This document shows, piece after piece, positions 1 to 6,482 of a DNA stretch of 29,155 nt. The notes under the pieces are model-generated. The model made no database searches, was not told where the DNA came from, and saw only the letters and a program-made list of their open reading frames with translations. Numbering within the stretch: the stretch's first letter is position 1; each line of letters opens with the position of its first letter. This stretch comes from JBILVQ01 sp044370375 (GTDB lineage Bacteria; Bacteroidota; Bacteroidia; UBA4408): the NCBI GenBank assembly GCA_044370375.1, contig JBILVQ010000011.1, positions 1 through 29,155 of the forward strand, written 5' to 3'. Made by a program: the position numbers and the translations under genes.

Positions 1-747
1 ATAAACCAGGGTTCCCACAATCAAAAAAAGCAGTTCAGAGGAAACCGAAAAACGTATTTGATTAGGCTTGATTTTATCTGCAATCATTACCGAAGCCAAT
101 CCAATAATGACAATTCCAATTCCCATATTTATGTCGGCAAAGCCTTGTATTTGCACCATCAGAAAACCACTTAGGGCGCTTAGTCCATTAGCAAAACCAA
201 GTCCGATAATTTTATTGAGGGATGTGTTTATTCCATAAGTACGAGCCATTAACTCATTGCTTCCTGTGGCTCTCATGCTAAGTCCAAAATCTGTTCTTAA
301 TAAATAAAAAAACAGTAAAAAAAATGCAGCAACAAGTGATAATAGTATTGCAATATTTTTCCAACTTTCTGCGAGATAGGCTGGGTCACCCAACAAACCT
401 TCGTGGTTCATCAGCGAAATGTTAGGTTTTCCCATTATGGCAAGATTAATTGAGAAAAGGGCGGTCATTACAATGATTCCCGACAACAAGGCATTCACAC
501 TAAGTTTTGTATGGATTAAACCGGTAAAGGTTCCCGCCAAAAAACCAGCAAATAAAATGATGGGAAGCACCAACAAGGGGGTAAATCCGCCTTCAATGAG
601 TACCGCACTGATACAAGCTCCTAATACAAAACTTCCGTCGGTTGTAATATCAGGAACAGAATAAATTTTCAAGGAAAGATAAACGCCAAGGCTAAGCGGC
701 AAAAAACAAACGCCAAGTAGAAGGCTGCTGATAAAAAATGCAATCAT
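1..747 (-). CDS. ABC transporter permease, BPD_transp_2 type (partial, C-terminus beyond the window)
   Basis: Reading the minus strand from the ATG at 747 gives an open frame of 249 codons that continues past position 1, so the C-terminal end is missing. The protein is very hydrophobic, with about six or seven membrane segments visible. Two stretches mark it as the permease of the family that pairs with ABC_sub_bind lipoproteins: DITTDGSFVLGA near residues 32-43, and GLSMRATGSNELMAR near residues 155-169, the cytoplasmic loop that contacts the ATPase. Its ATG overlaps the TGA of the upstream substrate-binding gene in an ATGA, so the two are translationally coupled. The ATPase gene should lie just outside the window. 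The substrate cannot be read from the sequence; relatives import amino acids such as tryptophan or other small organic solutes. Confidence 0.85.
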   Translation of the reverse strand, partial: MIAFFISSLLLGVCFLPLSLGVYLSLKIYSVPDITTDGSFVLGACISAVLIEGGFTPLLVLPIILFAGFLAGTFTGLIHTKLSVNALLSGIIVMTALFSINLAIMGKPNISLMNHEGLLGDPAYLAESWKNIAILLSLVAAFFLLFFYLLRTDFGLSMRATGSNELMARTYGINTSLNKIIGLGFANGLSALSGFLMVQIQGFADINMGIGIVIIGLASVMIADKIKPNQIRFSVSSELLFLIVGTLVY

Positions 748-1721
748 GGAACTATTTCAAAACTTGCATCAAATGGTTCAAGATGGAAATTTTTTCCCGC
801 CTTTGCGTTCCACATTTTGTTTCTTTTTTCTACAATTTGAAGGGCAGGTAAGTTGCTGGTTGGGTTCTTTAAATAAGATGCAGCCATTAAGCCTGATTGA
901 TAGCCCCAAGCGTATATATCAGCCCCATAGGCGCACAATGCTCCTCTACTCACCAAGCCCGCCTCACTGGTGAAAATTGGAATTCCTGCTTTCGAACAAA
1001 TTTTTTCTATTATTTCAAAAGAGGCAAACACGGTATTGTCCGGCATGGCGAAAAAAGCTACAATGCCTTTTTGTAGAAGGCTTTCCACTGCACTTTTGGT
1101 TTCTGAAGAATTATTTACCGAAACGCCAACCGGAACTAATTGCAACTTTTGGCAAATGGCTGTTAGCCTATCAAATGCTTTTTTAGATTGTGGTTCAGAT
1201 TGATTGTACAGAATTCCGATTTTCGCCCCATCGGAAAAATATTTTCTTACAAAGGAAATACTGGTGTCTATATAACCTAAGTCTTCAAAAACTCCGCTGA
1301 GGTTGGTTTGTGTTTTTCCGTTCGCATCTGAAAGACCAGATAAGGCAGGGCTTGGTGCAACCATCATGAAAATTGGAATATCCTTTGTCTTTTTTGCTGC
1401 GGTAATGGTTGATAAGGTTGAATTGGTTGCCAATAGGTCAACTTTACGGGAAACCAATAGATCGCAGGATTGTTGCAGCATAACAAAGTCATTTTGTGCA
1501 TTTTTGTAGGCAACAGTTATGGTTCCTTCCTTTTCTGAGAAGCCTTCTTTATTTAAAGCATCAAAAAAGCCCTTTTTTGCTTGTTTTAATGTTTCATCTT
1601 CAAAGGCATCCAAAAAACCAACCACCGGAACCCGGGTTTTGGATTTTTGCTTTTCGTTTCCACAAAAAACGAATAAAAGGGCCATGATCCCGAGGAAAGT
1701 AACTACTACAATTTTTCTCAT
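744..1721 (-). CDS. ABC transporter substrate-binding lipoprotein (ABC_sub_bind family)
   Basis: This 325-residue protein has an N-terminal hydrophobic signal (residues 4-19) followed by C20, probably the lipidated cysteine, although the residue before it is F rather than the usual G, A or S. The mature part shows the two-lobed periplasmic-binding fold of the ABC_sub_bind family (PF04392 type): VPVVGFLDAFEDE at the start of lobe 1, DLLATNSTLSTITAAKKTKDIP, then KIGILYNQSEPQS opening lobe 2 and GIPIFTSEAGLVSRGALCAYGAD near the C-terminus. Its TGA overlaps the permease ATG, so they form a binding protein plus permease pair. It follows the secG terminator and should have its own promoter in the short gap at 1722-1787, where I see no good promoter match. 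The ligand is unknown. Confidence 0.87.
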   Translation of the reverse strand: MRKIVVVTFLGIMALLFVFCGNEKQKSKTRVPVVGFLDAFEDETLKQAKKGFFDALNKEGFSEKEGTITVAYKNAQNDFVMLQQSCDLLVSRKVDLLATNSTLSTITAAKKTKDIPIFMMVAPSPALSGLSDANGKTQTNLSGVFEDLGYIDTSISFVRKYFSDGAKIGILYNQSEPQSKKAFDRLTAICQKLQLVPVGVSVNNSSETKSAVESLLQKGIVAFFAMPDNTVFASFEIIEKICSKAGIPIFTSEAGLVSRGALCAYGADIYAWGYQSGLMAASYLKNPTSNLPALQIVEKRNKMWNAKAGKNFHLEPFDASFEIVP

Positions 1722-1732
1722 TGTACCAAGTT

Positions 1733-1765
1733 AAACAAAAAACGTCCGGTTTTGTGCCGGACGTT
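1733..1765 (-). terminator. Rho-independent terminator after secG
   Basis: Positions 1741-1749 (AACGTCCGG) pair perfectly with 1757-1765 (CCGGACGTT) around a 7-base loop. On the minus strand the hairpin is followed by TTTTGTTT at 1740-1733. It lies 23 bases after the secG stop codon and before the binding-protein start at 1721, so it should end the miaB-to-secG transcript. A run of eight T at 1771-1778 on the plus strand also suits it for the other direction, but no plus-strand gene lies upstream. Confidence 0.8.
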
Positions 1766-1787
1766 CATGGTTTTTTTTGCGTTAAAT

Positions 1788-2156
1788 TTATTGTGCCGGA
1801 GCAGGGGCCGGAGCCGGGCTTGCAGGTTTGGCAGCATCTTTGGCCGCGCCTGGTACATTTTTAAGAGGTTGAGCGGTTTTCGCCTTTTCCAATTCTTCAC
1901 GTAACTCAGTGTCCTTTGGTCCCGTGTTACCTGTTGATTTCAGCGAAAACGATAAGGCCAAACATAGCACGAAGATGGCGATTACTAGCCCCCAAGTTAT
2001 TTTTTCAATTACTTCCGAGGTCTTTTTTACTCCCATCACCTGGTTTGAGGAGGAGAATTGCGAGGATAATCCACCGCCTTTTGAGTTTTGAACCAAAACT
2101 ACCAGGATTAAGATTAAACTGGCAATAATGATCAATATGGTAAGAAGTTCGCTCAT
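1788..2156 (-). CDS. secG: Preprotein translocase subunit SecG
   Basis: SecG is the small accessory subunit of the SecYEG channel in the inner membrane. The 122-residue product has the family pattern of two membrane helices (about residues 3-23 and 53-73) joined by a loop containing VQNSKGGGLSSQFSSSNQVMG, where the QNSKGGGL segment is the SecG hallmark. The end of the protein is an alanine- and proline-rich tail (about residues 98-122), low complexity and probably disordered. The ATG overlaps the TGA of the preceding TPR gene by four bases (ATGA). It is the last gene before the hairpin terminator at 1741-1765. Confidence 0.93.
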   Translation of the reverse strand: MSELLTILIIIASLILILVVLVQNSKGGGLSSQFSSSNQVMGVKKTSEVIEKITWGLVIAIFVLCLALSFSLKSTGNTGPKDTELREELEKAKTAQPLKNVPGAAKDAAKPASPAPAPAPAQ

Positions 2157-3115
2157 TTGTTCTTGCTTAAATGTTCTTTTTTAATTTTTTCAATTTGGGC
2201 TGCAAAGAAAAGCTTTTTTTCAGGATTTTTCAAACTTAATGTTTCGTATATTCTGATTGCCTTCGAAAAATTACCTTGTTTGAGGTAAATTTTGGCAAGC
2301 GTTTCGGTTACAAAGTCCTCTTTCTCAACAACACTTTGCTTGGCCATGTTAACAGGAGAGTAAAAAGGTGCCGGCTCAGGTTTTATCCTTTCCGGTTCCT
2401 TTTGAATAAATTCTTCGATGAGCGAATTGGCAGCCTCTTTCGAAACTTTGCCGGCCCCCTCTTTGTTAAATTGAATGGTTTGGGTCTTGCCGGAAACATT
2501 TTTCAGCCATTCAGAAAAACTCATTGATTTCGCGCTTTGCACGCCCTCCGGCCTTTCTTCCGGCTTTGGCTCGTCTTTTTCACTTCTTTTTTTTCTGGGC
2601 TGAACAATGATGGAGGCCTGGGCTGCGGCAATCATAATCTCCCTTTCCAACAAATCCTCCAGTGGACCCTCAGGTTCTGAAGGCAAGGTGGTATTTAAAT
2701 CCTTGCTCAAAGTGTCTAACAGAGGGGTTTGAACCAAAGGTTCCGCAGGAAGGGGTTCCTCGATAGTTTTTTGCGAAGAAGTTGGGGTTTCCTTTTCTTT
2801 TTCCTCGGCTATAAATTCTTGTGTTTTATTAAAATCAACAAAATTATTAATGCTTGATTTTTCCAGAGATGCCGGGTTTTTCGCATCTTCCAGCCAACTT
2901 TGCAAAATCCAACGATGCACTGCTCCCGCGGCCGCACGTTTTAACTGCCTGTCGGATAGCGCGTTATCGTTTTTTTGATAACCCAAACTCAATAAGGCCT
3001 GACCAGCCTGAAAAGCCGGAAACTCTTTGCAAATGGCTTCCAGGATAGGTAAATCCCCTACAGAAATCGTACTGGGGTTGGATAAGATTTTATTGAATTC
3101 CTCCTTGTTTACCAT
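2153..3115 (-). CDS. Conserved TPR-tailed protein of unknown function
   Basis: The 320-residue product has three parts. Residues 1 to about 80 are helical, with a segment FPAFQAGQALLSLGYQKND that resembles a helical-repeat start. Residues about 95-235 are rich in E, P, K and S and probably disordered. The C-terminal 75 residues contain FYSPVNMAKQS followed by a TPR-like hairpin, TLAKIYLKQGNFSKAIRIYE, then LSLKNPEKKLFFAAQIEK. I recognise this C-terminal pattern as typical of a Bacteroidota protein encoded beside lptE and secG, but its role is not known to me. There is no signal peptide or membrane segment, so it should be cytoplasmic. It begins 6 bases after the lptE stop and overlaps secG by 4, in the middle of an envelope-biogenesis operon. 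Confidence 0.8.
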   Translation of the reverse strand: MVNKEEFNKILSNPSTISVGDLPILEAICKEFPAFQAGQALLSLGYQKNDNALSDRQLKRAAAGAVHRWILQSWLEDAKNPASLEKSSINNFVDFNKTQEFIAEEKEKETPTSSQKTIEEPLPAEPLVQTPLLDTLSKDLNTTLPSEPEGPLEDLLEREIMIAAAQASIIVQPRKKRSEKDEPKPEERPEGVQSAKSMSFSEWLKNVSGKTQTIQFNKEGAGKVSKEAANSLIEEFIQKEPERIKPEPAPFYSPVNMAKQSVVEKEDFVTETLAKIYLKQGNFSKAIRIYETLSLKNPEKKLFFAAQIEKIKKEHLSKNK

Positions 3116-3121
3116 ATTGGT

Positions 3122-3667
3122 TTACCAGTTTGCAACCGTCCTGTTAAAAATATCTTGCACCAATTGCGTGTTGATTTCGTTGATTAATCGGTCTTCCTCT
3201 GCGGCCAGGGAAGAGGTGCTCGGAAAATCTGCAAAGCGGCTAAAGGTATTTTCAAAGTTTTGCCTTTCATCTTTCAAATTTACAAATTTTACGTTCACCG
3301 TCATGGTTAGGCGGTTGCTGGCAGCAGCATTTATTCCGTTGGCGCTGGTTCCCTGAATGGCAACCGGAGTGGTAACATAATTGGTAATGGAACCTTCAAT
3401 TTGCAAATCGCCACCTTTGTTGATGAGCTTTAGGTTGGTTTGACTTAAATAAACATCCTTTAAAGACTCAGTAAATAGCTGTCCAACCGAAGGTTTGGCC
3501 AAGGGTGCAAAGTTTTGAAAATACTGTATAGAAATGGTCTTTACATCCGGTGAAATGGATGCCCCTGTAAAGCTATAATTCACTTTGCAGGAATTGGAAA
3601 AAACCGAAACGCAAAGACAAAGCAAAGTCAATAAAAAACGAAACTTATTTTTTGATATTGTACTCAT
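3122..3667 (-). CDS. lptE: LptE-family LPS assembly lipoprotein
   Basis: LptE is the outer-membrane lipoprotein that plugs the LptD barrel and helps deliver lipopolysaccharide to the cell surface. The 181-residue protein starts with a lysine-containing n-region, a hydrophobic stretch (residues 9-23) and a cysteine at 27 after FSNS, which fits a lipoprotein signal. The mature part opens with KVNYSFTGASISPDVKTISI, the pattern of the Bacteroidota LptE family, and later has the asparagine-rich strand region ending in LINEINTQLVQDIFNRTVANW. The start overlaps the sigma-54 regulator stop by 23 bases, and the TPR gene follows after 6 bases. The family call is good; direct involvement in LPS export rests on family knowledge. 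Confidence 0.85.
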   Translation of the reverse strand: MSTISKNKFRFLLTLLCLCVSVFSNSCKVNYSFTGASISPDVKTISIQYFQNFAPLAKPSVGQLFTESLKDVYLSQTNLKLINKGGDLQIEGSITNYVTTPVAIQGTSANGINAAASNRLTMTVNVKFVNLKDERQNFENTFSRFADFPSTSSLAAEEDRLINEINTQLVQDIFNRTVANW

Positions 3668-4865
3668 TAATCTTTCTGTAGAGCGTTCTTTCCGAAATTC
3701 CTAATTCTTTGGCGGCAATTTTTCTCTTTCCTTTGGTTTTATCAAGGGCTTTCGAAATCAAATCCTTTTCCCGCTCCTCCAGTGAAAGAGACTCTTCAAT
3801 TTCCGGTTGGTTTATATGAATCGTTTCTTTGGGATGAATGGTAGCAACACCTATGGGCTGATCTTCATTGTCGGGCCCGATTTCATGATAAATTTTATTG
3901 AAATATTGAATGCTTTCGTGATTAAATCGTTCCGGACTACCATCCTGGTTGACAATTTCAATGACTAACTTTTTTAAATCGGTAAGGTCCTTTTTCATGT
4001 CAAACAAAACCTTGTACAAAATTTCCCGCTCCGAAAACTCACTGTCTGTTTTTTCTCCGCGAATCAACACCGGAAGATTTTTTGAGGATTCAGGCAAATA
4101 TTTTTGAAGCATGAATTCATCAATGTCTCTGCTTTTTTCAATCACCGAGATTTGCTCCGCAATGTTCTTCAATTGTCGTACGTTGCCTGGCCATGGGTAG
4201 TTTTCCAATATTGCCTTGGCGTTCTCTGTTAGTTTAACCGAGGGCATCCTGTATTTTCCGGCAAAATCAGCACAGAACTTTCTGAACAGCAAATGAATAT
4301 CATCTTTTCTATTCCTTAAGGACGGAATGGTTATTGGTACCGTATTAAGTCGGTAAAACAAATCCTCCCTGAACTTTCCCTTTTCGATGGCAGCCGGTAA
4401 TTGAACATTGGTGGCAGCAATCACCCTCACATCGGTTTTTAAAACTTTGGATGATCCAACTTTAATGAATTCTCCGCTTTCTAGCACTCTTAATAACCGG
4501 GCCTGGGTTGACAATGGTAATTCTCCCACTTCATCAAGGAAGATTGTTCCTTGATTGGCCACCTCAAAATAACCTTTTCTGGCCTCATGAGCCCCGGTAA
4601 AGGAACCTTTTTCATGGCCGAACAACTCAGAATCTATGGTTCCTTCAGGTATTGCCCCGCAGTTAACAGCAAAATAGGGCCCAAATTTACGGGAGCTTAA
4701 TTGATGAATGATTTGCGGAAAAACCTCTTTTCCTGTTCCGCTTTCTCCGGTAATCAGTACCGATAGGTCTGTATTGGCCACCTGTATCGCAATCTCAATG
4801 CATCTGTCGAGCAACGGAGAATTACCGATAATGCCAAACCTGTTTTTTAAGTCTTGTAAATTCAT
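3645..4865 (-). CDS. Sigma-54-dependent transcriptional activator without a sensor domain
   Basis: The product is 406 residues from the ATG at 4865, which forms an ATGA overlap with the miaB stop; an ATG 14 codons upstream lies inside miaB and is less likely. The AAA+ domain begins almost at once: Walker A GESGTGKE at residues 40-47, the sigma-54 contact loop GSFTGA at 87-92, Walker B GTIFLDE at 106-112, and the later NVRQLKN segment. A linker with no domain I recognise follows (about residues 280-350). The C-terminus is a Fis-type helix-turn-helix (KRKIAAKELGISERTLYRKINEY). No receiver, GAF or PAS domain precedes the ATPase, so any signal input must be through partners or expression level. 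It is co-transcribed with miaB, lptE and secG. Its targets are unknown. Confidence 0.92.
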   Translation of the reverse strand: MNLQDLKNRFGIIGNSPLLDRCIEIAIQVANTDLSVLITGESGTGKEVFPQIIHQLSSRKFGPYFAVNCGAIPEGTIDSELFGHEKGSFTGAHEARKGYFEVANQGTIFLDEVGELPLSTQARLLRVLESGEFIKVGSSKVLKTDVRVIAATNVQLPAAIEKGKFREDLFYRLNTVPITIPSLRNRKDDIHLLFRKFCADFAGKYRMPSVKLTENAKAILENYPWPGNVRQLKNIAEQISVIEKSRDIDEFMLQKYLPESSKNLPVLIRGEKTDSEFSEREILYKVLFDMKKDLTDLKKLVIEIVNQDGSPERFNHESIQYFNKIYHEIGPDNEDQPIGVATIHPKETIHINQPEIEESLSLEEREKDLISKALDKTKGKRKIAAKELGISERTLYRKINEYNIKK

Positions 4866-6319
4866 GCTTTTGAAATGGCTTTTCCCTGAAGGGTTGCTGC
4901 GGTGCAACGGTCCACAAAAACGTTAACGTAATCACCTGGTTGATAATTTTCTTTATCGAAAACCACTACTGCATTTTGGCTATTTCTTCCCATCCATTGT
5001 GCAGAAGATTTTTTTGAATCACCTTCAATTAACACCTTATGAATTTTTCCTACCTGAAGGGCAGTTTTTTCAGCCGAACAAACCAGTTGGGTAGCTACAA
5101 CTTCTTTTAATCTTCTTGATTTTACCGATTCCGGTACATCGTCTTTGTATTTCCGCTCCGCAAGGGTTTTGGGCCTTTCTGAGTAGGAGAACATATAGGC
5201 AAAATCATAATTCACCCATTTCATTAATGCCAAAGTTTCCTGATGGTCGTCCTCAGTTTCTCCACAAAAACCGGTAATAATATCGGTTGAAATACCACAT
5301 TCGGGAACAATTCTCCTGATAGCGTTGATTCGTTCACGGTACCATTCGTTGGTATAACCGCGGTTCATCCTTTCGAGCACCACACTGCTTCCCGATTGAA
5401 CCGGCAAGTGAATGTACTTACAAATGTTTTCGTATTTCGCTACCATTTCTAATACTTCATCGGTCATGTCTTTCGGATGAGAGGTGCTGAATCTTACCCT
5501 CAATTCCGGGCTTACCTTCGCCACCATTTCAAGCAGTTGGGCAAACGAAACCGCTGATTTTTCTTCCTCCTCGCTTAACTTGTATTTTTTTAAGCCTCCT
5601 CCTGTCCACCTGTAAGAATCAACATTTTGTCCCAAAAGTGTGACTTCTTTATACCCTTTTTCGAAAAGGTCTTTGGCCTCATGTACAATACTTTCAGGTG
5701 CCCTGCTTCTTTCACGCCCACGGGTAAATGGAACCACACAAAAGGAACACATATTGTCGCATCCCCTGGTAATACTGATAAAAGCCGTTACTCCATTGGA
5801 ATGCAGTCGAACAGGAGCAATGTCTCCGTAGGTTTCCTCTTTCGATAAAATTACGTTGACCGCCTTTTGGCCTGTTTCAACAGTTTCTATTAATTGCGGG
5901 AGATCTCGGTATGCGTCTGGGCCAACTACAATATCAACCAGTTTTTCCTCTTCCAATAATTGAGATTTTAAACGCTCGGCCATGCATCCTAGCACACCAA
6001 TGGTAAGTTCAGGTTTTTGTGCCTTGATTTTTTTGAAATCATGCAACCGCTGCCTTACCCTTAATTCAGCGTTTTCACGAATGGAGCAGGTATTCACCAA
6101 AATCAGGTCAGCCTCTTCCGGGCTTTCAACAGTTTTATAACCCTGTTCAAAAAGAATTGAGGCAACAATTTCACTATCTGAAAAATTCATTGCGCAACCA
6201 TAACTTTCAAGGAAAAGATTTTTTTCGCCTACTGAGCCTGTAATCGGTCTAGCCGGAAATGCTTCTCCCTGTCTGCTTTCATCATGACTTTTTAAGTCAT
6301 TTGCTTCCATATTTTTCAT
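4862..6319 (-). CDS. miaB: tRNA-2-methylthio-N6-dimethylallyladenosine synthase MiaB
   Basis: MiaB is a radical-SAM enzyme that adds the 2-methylthio group to i6A at position 37 of tRNAs reading U-starting codons. The 485-residue protein has the complete set of cluster ligands: the N-terminal UPF0004 cysteines C42 (YGCAMN), C78 (NTCSIRE) and C112 (GCMAER), and the radical-SAM motif C187, C191, C194 (CDNMCSFC). A TRAM-like RNA-binding region forms the C-terminus (about residues 415-480). Two start codons are possible, at 6319 and three codons later at 6310. The promoter's -7 box ends at 6324, so the first would be almost leaderless. The first 30 residues are not conserved family sequence. It is the first gene of the leftward operon. 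Confidence 0.95.
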   Translation of the reverse strand: MKNMEANDLKSHDESRQGEAFPARPITGSVGEKNLFLESYGCAMNFSDSEIVASILFEQGYKTVESPEEADLILVNTCSIRENAELRVRQRLHDFKKIKAQKPELTIGVLGCMAERLKSQLLEEEKLVDIVVGPDAYRDLPQLIETVETGQKAVNVILSKEETYGDIAPVRLHSNGVTAFISITRGCDNMCSFCVVPFTRGRERSRAPESIVHEAKDLFEKGYKEVTLLGQNVDSYRWTGGGLKKYKLSEEEEKSAVSFAQLLEMVAKVSPELRVRFSTSHPKDMTDEVLEMVAKYENICKYIHLPVQSGSSVVLERMNRGYTNEWYRERINAIRRIVPECGISTDIITGFCGETEDDHQETLALMKWVNYDFAYMFSYSERPKTLAERKYKDDVPESVKSRRLKEVVATQLVCSAEKTALQVGKIHKVLIEGDSKKSSAQWMGRNSQNAVVVFDKENYQPGDYVNVFVDRCTAATLQGKAISKA

Positions 6320-6323
6320 CTTG

Positions 6324-6355
6324 CAAAGGTAGCATTTTAGGACAATTCTGCCAAA
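6324..6355 (-). promoter_or_regulatory. Bacteroidota-type promoter of the miaB operon
   Basis: On the minus strand a TTTG (6355-6352) is followed after 20 bases by TACCTTTG (6331-6324). This matches the Bacteroidota primary sigma-factor consensus of TTTG at -33 and TAnnTTTG at -7. Transcription should start around 6317-6320, practically at the first miaB ATG. It should drive miaB, the sigma-54 activator, lptE, the TPR gene and secG as one transcript. Confidence 0.75.
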
Positions 6356-6482
6356 ATGACATGAAATATTTGTATTGTGTTGATTTTGAGCAACAAAACA
6401 CCTTGTTTGTGATAAAAGGTACCAGCCTGTTCATCAAATGCTCTTAAACTTTTCCTTTCTTTGCCCCCCATCAGAAATTTGT

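Noticed and set aside
6438..6482. Upstream in-frame ATG of topA adding 15 residues
   Set aside because: The added residues are not family sequence; the ATG at 6483 gives the canonical start MAKNLVIVESPAKAKT.
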